64,000 bases of DNA from Oleomonas cavernae. GTDB taxonomy: Bacteria > Pseudomonadota > Alphaproteobacteria > Zavarziniales > Zavarziniaceae. Location of the stretch: contig NZ_QYUK01000011.1 of NCBI RefSeq assembly GCF_003590945.1, forward strand, positions 462,001 to 526,000. The letters are read 5' to 3'. The position numbers and the translations under genes are program-made. The notes beneath the pieces were generated by a model. The model was not told the DNA's origin. It did no database searches and saw only the letters and a list, made by a program, of their open reading frames with translations. Below, in pieces: positions 45,548 to 55,329 of the stretch (position 1 is the stretch's first letter; every line of letters begins with the position of its first letter).

Positions 45548-46444
45548 ATGTCCATCGTGTCCAACATTTCCTGGCCCTGGAACGACCGCCGCGGCCGCCT
45601 GTCGGCCCTGAAGCTGGCGGTTTTCATCGGCCTGTTCCTGCCGGGCGGCGTCCTGGCGGTGCAATGGGCCAATGGCGACCTGATGCCCCGGCCGCTGAAC
45701 GCGGTCATTCACGGCACCGGCCTGTGGGGCATCCGCTTCCTCATGATCTCGCTGGTGTTGACCCCGTTGCGCCAGGGCCTTGCCTGGCCGTCGCTGATCC
45801 TGGTGCGGCGCATGGTGGGTGTGGCCGCCTTCGCCTATATCGCCACCCACTTCATGCTCTTTGTCGGCGACCAGGCCTTCGACTTAGGGTTGGTCGTGGC
45901 CGAGATCGTCAAGCGCTTTTACCTGCTGCTGGGCTTCATCGCCCTGCTGGGCCTCAGCGCCCTGGCCGCGACCTCGACCGACGGCATGGTCAGGCGCCTG
46001 GGCCCGGCGCGCTGGCGCGCCCTGCATCGCCTGGTCTATGGCATCGCGATCCTGGGCATCGTGCATTATTTCATGCAGTCCAAGGTCGACCCCGGGCAGG
46101 CCACGGTCGTGGCCGGCCTCTATCTGTGGGCCATGGCGCGGCGCCGGCTGACCTCGCTGGGCTTGACACGGCTGCCCCTGATGGTGGTCGTCGCCGCGCT
46201 AGGGGCGGCGCTGGCCGAGGCAAGCTTCTTCTGGGCCCTGCGCGGGGTCGACCCGCTGCTGGTCCTGGCGTCCAACCTCGATGTCGGCTACGGCCCCCGG
46301 CCGGCCCTGATCGCCGGTCTGATCGTCGTCGCGGTCGAGATCGCCGCCCTGATCCGCCGTGCGCTCAAGCCCGGGCGCGCCGCTCGGCCAGGGCGCGATG
46401 CACCGCGGCCAGACGGTTCGCGTCCAGCGGAAAGCGTACCATGA
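45548..46444 (+). CDS. msrQ: MsrQ, heme membrane subunit of periplasmic methionine sulfoxide reductase
   Basis: 298 residues with about six membrane segments and the ferric-reductase-like pattern. It shows GIRFLMISLVLTPLRQ, RRMVGVAAFAYIATHFML (heme His), WRALHRLVYGIAILGIVHYFM (two heme His), and YLWAM. MsrQ passes electrons to the molybdenum enzyme MsrP, which repairs oxidised methionines in periplasmic proteins. The gene msrP, normally just upstream, is not here; rpsD's terminator ends 45 bases before. The C-terminal 25 residues are Arg/Pro-rich and overlap the 3' end of the convergent symporter gene (46365-46444), so the tail may be an extension. A GTG at 45545 is an alternative start. Confidence 0.88.
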   Translation: MSIVSNISWPWNDRRGRLSALKLAVFIGLFLPGGVLAVQWANGDLMPRPLNAVIHGTGLWGIRFLMISLVLTPLRQGLAWPSLILVRRMVGVAAFAYIATHFMLFVGDQAFDLGLVVAEIVKRFYLLLGFIALLGLSALAATSTDGMVRRLGPARWRALHRLVYGIAILGIVHYFMQSKVDPGQATVVAGLYLWAMARRRLTSLGLTRLPLMVVVAALGAALAEASFFWALRGVDPLLVLASNLDVGYGPRPALIAGLIVVAVEIAALIRRALKPGRAARPGRDAPRPDGSRPAESVP

Positions 46445-47776
46445 CCGCCGCCGCCGACAGGTTCATGACCAACGGCACGAAGACATAGATCGCCAGCAAG
46501 GCATCGACCCCCGGCACCGGGCCGTCGCCGGCCGCCATGTCGTGGCTGGGCGAGAAGCCGAACAGGGCCAGCACCGGATAGGCCACGCCGACCGCCAGCG
46601 CGTAGCCGACCTTGTTGGTCATGGCCAGCAGGCCATAGAACAGGCCGGTCCGGCTGTGGCCGGTCTCCAGCTCGTCGGTATCCGCGACATCGGCCATGAC
46701 CGAGCGCAACAGGAACGTCCCCGAGCCGTAGCTGAAGCCGTTGAGAATGGTCAGGGCCGCCAGGCCCATGCTGTCGCCGGGTCCAAGGGTCAGGAAAAGC
46801 AGGCCGGTCACGCAGTGCCACAAGGCGCCCAGGGTAAAGGCGCGGTGCTTGCCGATGCGGTAGGAAAGGGCGAGCCAGGCGGGAATGCCGACGATGCCGG
46901 CTACGAAATAGCCCAGCAGCAGGCGCGAGCTCAGCTCCGGCGCCTCGACGATGAACTCGACCATGAAAATATAGAGCGCGCCGGTGATCGCCGGCGGCAC
47001 GCCGACCAGCAGATCGACCAGCAGCACCCGGCGGACCAGGCGGTTGCGGGCGATCGTGACCAGTGCCGTGCGCAGGGTCAGGTGCGGGGCGCCGGTGCCG
47101 ACAAACGGGGGATCGGGCACGCGGGTGATGGCGAACAGGACGCCCAAGGGAAAGATCGCGACGATGAACCAGCCCATGGCGGCGATCTGGTCGGCCCTGG
47201 TCCCGCCGCCGATCGACTCGAGTACGGCCGGAACGGCCAGGACCGAGAGCATGCCGGTGATGCCGGCCATTTCGCGCCAGCCCTGGATACGGCTGCGTTG
47301 GTGATAGTCGGGCGAGAGTTCGCCCCCCAGGACATATGGCTGATCACGCCCAGGGCATAGCCCGCGTACATCACGATCAGCCAGCCCAGGACGTAGATCG
47401 GCCCGACCGCCTCGGGCGGGGCAAACATCTGGAAGGCGCCCAGGCACATCAGCGGCACGGCCAGGGCCAGCATGGGCCGGCGTCGGCCCCAGCGGCTGCG
47501 CACCCGGTCACTGACTGCACCCAGGGCCAGGTCGGCGGCTAAGTCGAAGAAGCGGCACAGCATGAAGATCTGGCCGACCAGGGTCAGGCCCAGCCCCAGG
47601 TCCTTGGCGTAATAGGCGGGCAGTTGCACCGCGACCGGCAGGCCGATGGCGTAGAGGCCCAGGGCCGGGGCGGCATAGGCCAGAAGCTGCCCGCGCGGGA
47701 TGCGGGCTGCGGCGGCAGCCTTGTCAGCCCCGGCCGCGGCCGGAAGTGCCGGCGCCGGTACCTCGGTCGTGGTCAT
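46365..47776 (-). CDS. GPH-family (MelB-like) sugar:cation symporter (frameshifted)
   Basis: About 470 residues once one base is restored, with twelve predicted membrane segments. The N-terminal part (LAYAAPALGLYAIGLPVAVQL, CRFFDLAADLALGAVSDRVR, SRWGRRRPMLALAVPLM) carries the typical D-x-x-x-D and SDRxRSRWGRRRPM signature of the glycoside-pentoside-hexuronide family. The frame breaks at CCCCCC 47323-47328: as written, translation goes off after HMSWG, while the rest (ELSPDYHQRSRIQGWREM...) continues in another frame. Adding one base gives HMSWGGELSPDYHQRSR, the expected family motif. The substrate, a sugar, uronide or related compound with Na+ or H+, is unknown. The end overlaps msrQ's end by 80 bases. 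Confidence 0.85.
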
Positions 47777-47895
47777 GGGCGAATGTCCCTCTCCCTGGCC
47801 GCGGCTGTCTGGTTGTTATTGATGACGCAGCCGTCACCCGGAAACTCGCAAGGGCATGGCCGGCAGGTCAAGGGGGATGGCTATCGCCCTGACGG

Positions 47896-47926
47896 TAAAA
47901 AGGCGCCGGCCATGGACCGACGCCTT
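47896..47926 (-). terminator. Intrinsic terminator of mlaC
   Basis: On the minus strand AAGGCGTCGG (from 47926), a short loop, then CCGGCGCCTTTTT ending near 47897. The stem pairs well and ends in a T-run, 15 bases after the mlaC stop. Confidence 0.7.
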
Positions 47927-47940
47927 GCCGGCGGGGCGAG

Positions 47941-48552
47941 TCAGCTCGACGTGCCGACCTTCTTGCGCAGGCCGGTGAGCAGGGCATCCATGCCCCCGGC
48001 GCTGACCACGCTGCCGTAGTCTTCGCGCTGGGCGTTGCGCATCGACAGGTTTTCGATCACCACGTCGACGATCTTGTAGCTGCCGGCCGAGCCCGTCAGG
48101 CGCCAGTCGACGCTGACGGGCTTGCCGCCGTTGGGGCTGATGATCTGGCTGCGCACCACGGTCTCGTCGCCCTGAACCTGGGAACCCAGGGTCTTGAGCT
48201 GCTCGCCCTTGTACTGCGACAGGCGGCGGGAATAGGTCTTCACCACGTCGTCGGTATAGAGCCTGTCGAATTCGGCGAGCTGGTCGGGGGTCGCGCTGCG
48301 GCGATAGCGGCCCAGCACGAACTGGCCGATCGCCGGCACGTCGAAGGCCGAGAGGAAGATCTCGCGGAAGCGGGTCTCGCGGTCGGCTGCCGCCAAGGTC
48401 TTGTCGGCCAGGACCGCGATGGCCTTGCCGCCCAGATCCTGGATGAAGTCCGTGGCCGGGTCGGCGGCATGGGCGCCGCGCCCGGCGGCCATGAAGCCGG
48501 CGAGGGCAAGAGCCATGGCACCAAGTCGGAGCAGAAGATAACGGCGGGTCAT
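47941..48552 (-). CDS. mlaC: MlaC-type periplasmic phospholipid shuttle protein
   Basis: 203 residues with a signal peptide (MTRRYLLLRLGAMALALAGF, cleaved near AHAAD). The mature part matches the Ttg2D/MlaC family: FIQDLGGKAIAVLADKTL, FREIFLSAFDVPAIGQFVLG, LAEFDRLYTDDVVKTYSRRL, and WRLTGSAGSYKIVDVVIENLSM. MlaC carries phospholipids between the outer membrane MlaA complex and the inner membrane MlaFEDB transporter, keeping lipid asymmetry. The upstream gene on the same strand is mlaA (gap 126 bases). MlaF, E, D and B genes are not in the window. A clear terminator follows. Confidence 0.9.
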   Translation of the reverse strand: MTRRYLLLRLGAMALALAGFMAAGRGAHAADPATDFIQDLGGKAIAVLADKTLAAADRETRFREIFLSAFDVPAIGQFVLGRYRRSATPDQLAEFDRLYTDDVVKTYSRRLSQYKGEQLKTLGSQVQGDETVVRSQIISPNGGKPVSVDWRLTGSAGSYKIVDVVIENLSMRNAQREDYGSVVSAGGMDALLTGLRKKVGTSS

Positions 48553-48678
48553 CTCGTGCCTTTCAGGTCGTTACGCCACAAACCGGCATGCCGCCGACCA
48601 CCATGGCCGAATATCTGCCGGACGCTGAAGAAACGGGCTGGCCGCGGTCGAGGTTCCCTCGCGCCCGGCCCGTCGAAT

Positions 48679-49503
48679 TCACAAGGGATCGGCGAACCTC
48701 ATATCGGCTTCGCTGTTGTCCTTGTTCTCGATCGCTGCCGCGCGCTGCTGACGATAGAGATTGCGCAGCGTGGCATAGAGATCGATCGAGGAAGCCTCGA
48801 GATCGTCGAAGGCTTCGATGTTTCGGGCGCGGCTGTCGACGATGTCGGCGCCCATGATGCCATAGCCGACATATTCCGCGTCATTGGCCGGCAGAACATA
48901 GGTTAGCGGGTCGAAGCCCTGGTCGACGATCAGGCCGACCAGATCGCGGGGCGGCTTGGGGCCCAGCAGCGGCAGCACCAGATAGGGGCCTTCGTCCAGC
49001 CCCCAGACCGCCAGGGTCTGGCCGAAATCCTCGTCATGGCGGGGATAGCCGATGTGGCTGGCATAATCGTAGAAGCCGCCGACACCGGCGATGGTATTGG
49101 TGATGAAGCGCGCGGCGGTGATCTCGGCCCGGTCCCACTCGCCCTGCAGCAGGTCGTTGGCGAGAATCACCGGGCTGCGCAGGTTGTTGAGGAAGTTGCG
49201 CAGGCCCCGCTGCACCGGATCGGGCGTCAGGCTGCGGTAGATCGTGGCGACCGGCTTCAGGAACATATAGTCGAGGAAGCGGTTCACTTCGAAGAAGTAG
49301 CGGTTCAGGGGCTCGATGGGGTCGTTGCGCTTCTGGAACTCGACGATCGCCTCGGAATCATCGGCCGGCGGGCGCTTGGCACAGCCGCCGACGACACCGG
49401 CGAGCAGGAGAATCGTCATCCCTGCGGCGATGAGGCGGCCAAAGCGTGTGCGCTCACGGCGATAGACCACGATCGCCTGGTCCTTCTCACCCGTCTGTGC
49501 CAC
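48679..49503 (-). CDS. mlaA: MlaA (VacJ) outer-membrane lipoprotein
   Basis: 274 residues. A hydrophobic signal (LIAAGMTILLLAGVVGGC) ends in a lipobox-like cysteine. The MlaA motifs are NDPIEPLNRYFFEVNRFLDYMFLKP, RNFLNNLRSPVILANDLLQG, TNTIAGVGGFYDYASHIGYP, EDFGQTLAVWGLDEGPYLVLP and LGPKPPRDLVG. MlaA removes misplaced phospholipids from the outer leaflet of the outer membrane and hands them to MlaC. The GTG at 49503 has GGAGGA about seven bases upstream; a longer frame reaches 49725 but its Cys-rich extension is not family-like. The leader before the hydrophobic segment is about 20 residues. It pairs with mlaC downstream and diverges from the ArsR-methyltransferase gene. Confidence 0.92.
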   Translation of the reverse strand: MAQTGEKDQAIVVYRRERTRFGRLIAAGMTILLLAGVVGGCAKRPPADDSEAIVEFQKRNDPIEPLNRYFFEVNRFLDYMFLKPVATIYRSLTPDPVQRGLRNFLNNLRSPVILANDLLQGEWDRAEITAARFITNTIAGVGGFYDYASHIGYPRHDEDFGQTLAVWGLDEGPYLVLPLLGPKPPRDLVGLIVDQGFDPLTYVLPANDAEYVGYGIMGADIVDSRARNIEAFDDLEASSIDLYATLRNLYRQQRAAAIENKDNSEADMRFADPL

Positions 49504-49729
49504 CGAACTCTCCTCCGCACCTGGTGAGACTCCCCACCAATGCGGGAGCGTCCCTATACGAACCAATTGGTTAACATATGGCTCTCTTATCGAGAAAGGC
49601 GAATTTGGCCCATCCCCAGGGGTGAACGCATCGCACCTCTGCACCGTCGCATTGCAGCAACAATTCCACCAGGGCAACACCCTTGGCAGGCGAATGCGCC
49701 GGGCTGAGCGAAGAGAGTTGCGCACAGAT

Positions 49730-49745
49730 ATAAAGATATGTTTAT
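49730..49745. promoter_or_regulatory. A/T-rich inverted repeat, probable ArsR-type operator
   Basis: ATAAAGATATGTTTAT has arms ATAAA/TTTAT around a six-base centre and matches its reverse complement at 14 of 16 positions. It sits in an A/T-rich island 36 bases before the ArsR gene. A/T-rich GATATxxxGATAT-like sites are described for ArsR-type regulators of the SAM cycle (SahR), from memory; the link is inferred. Confidence 0.5.
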
Positions 49746-49781
49746 GTCTTGTTATGTGCGCAATCGTTGACGCCTGACCCG

Positions 49782-50753
49782 ATGACCGACCTGCTCGCTG
49801 CCCTCAAAGCCGCGGCCGAGCCTACTCGGCTGCGCATCCTGGGCCTCCTCGACCGGGCGGAGCTGACCGTGACCGAATTGACCCAGATTCTGGGGCAAAG
49901 TCAGCCGCGCCTTTCGCGTCATCTGAAGTTGATGGCCGAAGCCGGGCTGGTCGACCGGTTTCGCGAGGGGGCCTGGGTCTTCCATCGCCCCGCGGCCGAC
50001 GGCACGGGGGCCGCGCTGGCCAACCACCTGCGGGCGATGCTGAACCGCGGTGATTCGACCTATCTGCGCGATCAGGCCCGGCTCGACGGGGTGCTGCGCG
50101 CCCGCACCGAAGTGGCGGCCGATTATTTCGCCGCCAACGCCGCGCAATGGGACCGTATCCGTGCCCTCCATGTTTCGGAAGCCGAGGTCGACGCCGCCCT
50201 GACCCGCATCCTGGGCGAGGCGCCGATCGGCTTGCTGCTCGACATCGGTACCGGCACCGGGCACATGCTGGAACTGTTCGGCCCGAAGGCGGAACGCGGG
50301 CTGGGCGTCGATCTCAGCCACGAAATGCTGGGCATCGCGCGGGCGAAACTCGATGGCGCCGGGCTCTATCATTGCCAGGTCCGCCACGGCGACATGAATG
50401 CGCTGCCGGTCGGCGACGAAACGGTCGATCTGGTGCTTTTCCACCAGGTGCTGCACTTCGCGGCCGATCCGCAGGCCGCGATCGACGAGGCCGCGCGCGT
50501 GCTGGCGCCCGGCGGGCGGGTGGCCCTGGTCGATTTCCTGCCCCACGCCCATGAGGAATTGCGCGAGCATCATGCCCATCGGCGGCTCGGCTTTGCCCCG
50601 CGCGAGGTCGCCCAATGGGGCCAGCATGCCCATCTCGACATCGGCCTTGCCGAAACCCTGTCGGGGGATCCGCTGACCGTCGGCCTGTGGCTGGGGCGCA
50701 AGCCCGGCCGGCCGGCGCTCGGGCGCGCCGCCGCCATCGATACCGTTTCCTGA
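49782..50753 (+). CDS. ArsR-type regulator fused to a SAM-dependent methyltransferase
   Basis: 323 residues. Residues 1-85 form a winged helix (LKAAAEPTRLRILGLLDRAE, then TVTELTQILGQSQPRLSRHL as recognition helix). Residues 130-300 are a class I methyltransferase (LLLDIGTGTGHMLELFGPKA, GVDLSHEMLGIARAKL, HQVLHFAADPQAAIDEAARV, GGRVALVDFL). The metal-binding cysteines of arsenic sensors are absent. Together with metF and metH on its heels (13 and 11 base gaps) it most likely senses SAM or SAH and controls methionine synthesis, as known for ArsR-type SahR/MetR-like regulators; the fused domain may be a sensor instead of a true enzyme. The ATG at 49782 lacks a clear ribosome site; upstream TTGs at 49749 and 49767 are alternatives. 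Confidence 0.88.
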   Translation: MTDLLAALKAAAEPTRLRILGLLDRAELTVTELTQILGQSQPRLSRHLKLMAEAGLVDRFREGAWVFHRPAADGTGAALANHLRAMLNRGDSTYLRDQARLDGVLRARTEVAADYFAANAAQWDRIRALHVSEAEVDAALTRILGEAPIGLLLDIGTGTGHMLELFGPKAERGLGVDLSHEMLGIARAKLDGAGLYHCQVRHGDMNALPVGDETVDLVLFHQVLHFAADPQAAIDEAARVLAPGGRVALVDFLPHAHEELREHHAHRRLGFAPREVAQWGQHAHLDIGLAETLSGDPLTVGLWLGRKPGRPALGRAAAIDTVS

Positions 50754-50766
50754 AGTGGAACCTGCC

Positions 50767-51648
50767 ATGATCCTCGCGCCCCTCGGCCCGCTGAACGTCT
50801 CGTTCGAATTCTTTCCGCCCAAGACCCCGGAAATGGAGGATGCCCTGTGGCGCACCGTGCGCCGGCTGGAGCCGCTGCAGCCGTCCTTCGTCTCGGTCAC
50901 CTATGGGGCCGGCGGCTCCACGCGCGAGCGCACCCATGCCACGGTCAAGCGCCTGGTCGACGAGACCAGCCTGAACCCGGCCGCGCACCTGACCTGCGTC
51001 GCCGCCGCCAAGGGCGAGGTCGACGAGGTCGCCCGGGAATATTGGGATGCCGGCGTCCGCCACATCGTCGCCCTGCGCGGCGACCCGCAGGTGCCAGGCA
51101 GCCCCTACGAACCCCATCCCGGCGGCTATACCCGCGCGGCCGACCTGGTGGCGGGGCTGAAGCGCGTCGCCGATTTCGAGATCTCGGTCGCGGCCTACCC
51201 GGAAATCCATCCCGAGGCGCCGTCGCCCGGCGTCGACCTCGACAATCTCAAGCGCAAGATCGACGCCGGCGCCACCAGGGCGATCACCCAGTTCTTCTTC
51301 TACAACGACGTCTACTTCCGCTTCCTCGACCGCGTGCTGGCGGCCGGGATCACGGTGCCGGTGGTTCCCGGCATCATCCCGGTCTCGAACTTCAAGCAGA
51401 TCGTGCGTTTCGCCGCCGCCTGCGGCGCCGCGATTCCGGGCACCATGGCGCGCCATTTTGAAGGCCTGGACGAGGATCCCGAAACCCGCAAGCTGGTGGC
51501 CACGACCATCGCGGCCGAGCAGGTACGCGGCCTGGCCGCTGCGGGCATCAAGGATTTCCACTTCTACACCTTGAACCGGGCGGACCTTTGCTTCGCCCTG
51601 TGCCATCTGTTGGGCCTGCGCGCCGCCCCGACTGCCGTCGCCGCCTGA
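50767..51648 (+). CDS. metF: Methylenetetrahydrofolate reductase
   Basis: 293 residues. TIM-barrel flavoprotein: VSFEFFPPKTPEMEDALWR (Glu in the active site), VSVTYGAGGSTRERTHATV, LTCVAAAKGEVDEVA, HIVALRGDPQ, FEISVAAYPEIHPEAPS, ITQFFFYNDVYFRFLDRV, VPVVPGIIPVSNFKQI and GIKDFHFYTLNRADL. It reduces methylene-THF to methyl-THF, the methyl donor of MetH, which is encoded 11 bases downstream. The ATG at 50767 is preferred over a GTG at 50755. Its start and the upstream stop are close, so the three genes form one operon. Confidence 0.95.
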   Translation: MILAPLGPLNVSFEFFPPKTPEMEDALWRTVRRLEPLQPSFVSVTYGAGGSTRERTHATVKRLVDETSLNPAAHLTCVAAAKGEVDEVAREYWDAGVRHIVALRGDPQVPGSPYEPHPGGYTRAADLVAGLKRVADFEISVAAYPEIHPEAPSPGVDLDNLKRKIDAGATRAITQFFFYNDVYFRFLDRVLAAGITVPVVPGIIPVSNFKQIVRFAAACGAAIPGTMARHFEGLDEDPETRKLVATTIAAEQVRGLAAAGIKDFHFYTLNRADLCFALCHLLGLRAAPTAVAA

Positions 51649-51659
51649 GGACCTGAGTC

Positions 51660-54600
51660 ATGAGCAATTTCCTCGACCATCTCGACGACCGCATCCTGCT
51701 GTGCGACGGCGCCATGGGCAGCCGGGTGCAGGCCCTGAACCTCGACACCGACAAGGATTTTGACGGCCGCGAGAATTGCACCGAGGTCTTGAACCGCACC
51801 CGGCCCGACGTGGTGCGCGATATCCACCTGTCCTACCTGCTGGCCGGCTCGGACATGGTGCAGACCAATTCCTTCGGCGGCTCGCCCATCACGCTCGCCG
51901 AATTCGACCTCCAGGACGAAACCTTCGAGCTGAACAAGCGCGCCGGCGAAATCGCCCGCGAGGCGATCGAGCAACTGGCCCACGACGGGCGCAAGCGTTT
52001 CGTGCTGGGCTCGATCGGGCCGGGCACGCGCCTGCCCTCGCTGGGTCACATCGCCTATGACCCGCTGGAACTGGCCCTGACCGCCCAGGCCGAGGGCCTG
52101 ATCGCCGGCGGCGTCGATGCCATCCTGATCGAAACCTGCCAGGACACGCTGCAGATCAAGGCCGCCGTCAACGGCGCCAAGATCGCCCGGGCGAAGCTGG
52201 GCACCAACACGCCGATCGCCGTCCAGGTGACGGTCGAGACCACCGGCACCCTGCTGGTCGGCCCCGACATCGCCGCCGCGGCGACCGTGATCCATGCCCT
52301 GGACGTGCCCCTGATCGGCCTCAACTGCGCCACCGGCCCCAGGAAATGGCGGAACACGTCAAGTTCCTGTCGGAAAACTGGCCGGGCCGCATCGCCGTGC
52401 AGCCCAATGCCGGCCTGCCCGAATTGCTGGACGGCAAGACCCATTATCCGCTCGGCCCGACGAACTGGCCAAGTGGGTGCGCCGCTTCGTTCAGGAAGAC
52501 GGCATCAACATGGTGGGGGGGTGCTGCGGCACTGGCCCCGACCATATCCGCGCGCTCGACCAGATGCTGCGTTCGATTGACGGCGCTGCCCCCCGGCCGC
52601 GCCCGTCCAAGCGCAGCTTCGTCTGGATCCCCTCGGTCGCCTCGCTCTATTCCCAGGTGCCGTTCCGCCAGGAGAATGCCTACCTCTCGATCGGCGAGCG
52701 CTGCAACGCCAACGGCTCCAAGGCTTTCCGCGAGGCCCAGGCGGCGCATGACTGGGACAAGTGCGTGGCCATGGGCCGCGAGCAGGTGAAGGAGGGCAGC
52801 CACACCCTCGACGTCTGCACCGCCTTCGTCGGCCGCAACGAAGTCTCCGACATGACCGAGGTCATCAGCCGCATGCGCGGCTCGGTGAATGCGCCGCTGG
52901 TCATCGACTCGACCGAGCTGCCGGTGATCGAGGCGGCGCTGAAGCTCTATGGCGGCAAGCCGATCATCAACTCGATCAATTTCGAGGACGGCGAGGAGCC
53001 GGCTTCAAGCCGCCTGTTGCTCGCCAAGAAGTTCGGCGCCGCCGTGGTGGCGCTGACCATCGAGGAAGCCGGCATGGCCAAGGATGCGGCGGGGAAGCTG
53101 CGCATCGCCAAGCGTCTCTACGATTTCGCGGTGAACAAGCATGGCCTGCCGCCCAGCGACCTTCTGTTCGACCCGCTGACCTTCACCATCTGCACCGGCA
53201 ACGAGGACGACCGCAAGCTGGGCCTGGAGACGCTGGACGCGATCGAGACCATCGCCAAGGAAATGCCCGAGTGCCAGATCATCCTCGGCCTCTCCAACAT
53301 TTCCTTCGGCCTGAACCCGGCGGCGCGCCATGTCCTGAACTCGGTCTATCTCGACCATGCCATGCGCCGCGGCCTGACCGGGGCCATCGTGCACCTGTCC
53401 AAGATCATGCCGCTGCACAAGATCGCGCCCGATGAACTCAAGGCCGCCGAGGACCTGATCTTCGATCGGCGCACGGAAGGCTACGATCCGCTTCACGCCT
53501 TCATCGCCCTGTTCGCCGACCGCACCGCCGCCAAGACGGTGAAGAAGGCGCGGGCCGAGACGGCGGAGGAACGCCTGACCCAGCGCATCGTCGATGGCGA
53601 CCGCTTAGGGCTAGAGGACGACCTCGAGGAGGCGATGAGGGCGCATGCGCCGCTCGACATCATCAACACCTTCCTGCTGGACGGCATGAAGGTGGTGGGC
53701 GAGCTGTTCGGTTCTGGGAAAATGCAGTTGCCCTTCGTCCTGCAATCGGCCGAAACCATGAAGGCCGCCGTCGCCTATCTCGAACCCTTCATGGAGAAGG
53801 TGGAGGGCCAGGAGAAGGGCATCATCGTGCTGGCGACGGTGAAGGGCGACGTCCACGACATCGGCAAGAACCTGGTCGACATCATCCTGACCAACAACGG
53901 CTACAAGGTCGTCAACCTCGGCATCAAGCAGCCGTTGAGCGCGATCATGGAAGCGGCGGTATCGCACAAGGCCAATGCCGTCGGCATGTCCGGCCTGCTG
54001 GTCAAGTCGACCGTGATCATGCGCGAGAACCTGGAGGAGATGACCCGCCAGGGCCTGGACGTGCCGGTGTTCCTAGGCGGTGCGGCGCTCACCCGCAAGT
54101 ATGTCGAGGAGGATTGCGTTCGCGCCTATGCGTCGGGCCGGGTCGCCTATGCCCGCGATGCCTTCGACGGCCTCGACCTGATGGCCAAGGTGGTCAACGA
54201 CAATTTCGACGACCACCTGAAGGCGGCGCAGGCCAAGCGCGCCGGCCGGCCGTCCAATGCCAAGCGCATCGGCCAGGCCACGGAAGCCTCGATCGCCCGC
54301 CCGGTCGATTTCGAGGAAACCCGCGTCCGCCGCGAGGAATTGGCGAAGGGCGTCAGCGTGCCGGTGCCGCCGTTCTGGGGGCGAAGGTGATCGAGGACAT
54401 GCCGCTGAAGGCACTCGTCCCGTTCCTGAACGAGACCATGCTGTTCCAGTTCCAGTGGGGCTTCGACAAGATGGGCCGCAGCCTGGAGGACTACCGCGCC
54501 TGGGCCGCCCAGGAAGTGCGCCCGATCCTCAATCGCCTGGTCGAGCAGGCCCAGCGCGAACACATCCTGAAGCCCCAGGCCGCCTACGGCTACTGGAAGG

Positions 54601-55148
54601 CCGCGGCCGAGGGCAATGATGTCGTGCTGTTCGACGAGTCGGGCGAGAAAGAGGTCTCCCGCTTCGCCTTCCCGCGCCAGGCGCGGGCCGGGGGCCTGTG
54701 CATCGCCGATTTCTTCCGCGATGTAACGAGTGGCGAGCGCGACGTGATCGGCCTGCAGGTGGTGACCATGGGCCAGCAGGCCTCCGAGATCGCGCGCGCC
54801 TGGTTCGCCGAGAACCGCTACCAGGATTACCTCTACCTGCACGGCCTGTCGGTCGAGATGGCCGAGGCGATGGCGGAATATGTCCACAAGCGCATCCGCG
54901 GCGAGTTGGGCTTCAGCCACGAGGACGACCGCGACATGGACAAGATGCTGAAGCAGGGCTACCGCGGCAGCCGCTATTCCTTCGGCTATCCCGCCTGCCC
55001 GAACCTCGCCGACCAGCACAAGCTCCTCGCCCTGCTGGGGGCCGAGCGCATCGGCGTCGTCATGGCCGACGAAGACCAACTCCACCCCGAGCAGTCGACC
55101 AGCGCCATCGTCGTCCACCACCCCCAGGCCAAGTATTTCTCGGTGTAA
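51660..55148 (+). CDS. metH: Cobalamin-dependent methionine synthase (three frameshifts)
   Basis: About 1163 residues when three single bases are restored. Order: homocysteine-binding domain (LDDRILLCDGAMGSRVQALN, ATGP zinc Cys, GGCCGTGPDHI); pterin domain (YLSIGERCNANGSKAFREAQ, FEDGEE, VVALTIEEAGMAKD, ILGLSNISFGL); cobalamin domain (GDVHDIGKN with the lower ligand His, VNLGIKQPL, SGLLVKSTVIM); and the SAM activation domain (YRGSRYSFGYPACPNLADQH). Breaks are at CCCC 52337-52340, G at 52462, and GGGGG 54377-54381. Added bases give CATGPQEMAEHV, LGPTELAKWV and PFWGAKVIEDMPL. It transfers the methyl group from methyl-THF to homocysteine. As written, the gene is four fragments; I judge these to be base-call errors, since every domain is otherwise conserved. 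Confidence 0.93.
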
Positions 55149-55151
55149 CCC

Positions 55152-55237
55152 CAAGCTCCCTCTCCGCCGCGTGCGGGGGAGAGGGAAGGGGCCCGTCGCG
55201 AAGCGATGGGAAGGGTGAGGTGGTCGGCAGACAAGTC
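55152..55237. repeat. CCCTCTCC repeat after metH
   Basis: Hairpin CCCTCTCC (55158-55165) and GGAGAGGG (55178-55185), then GGGGCCC, an imperfect TCGCGAAGCGA palindrome, and GGGTGAGGTGGT. In reverse orientation it is similar to 36990-37058. It starts four bases after metH and may form its mRNA end. The rest of the gap to 55330 holds no recognisable feature. Confidence 0.75.
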
Positions 55238-55329
55238 TCGCTCTATGGCTGCAAATTCGCATCTTACCTACGAATTTACGAGGTTGGGTCCTATTGGGTA
55301 GCCGGGTTGACCGCATCAGCGCATGACGA

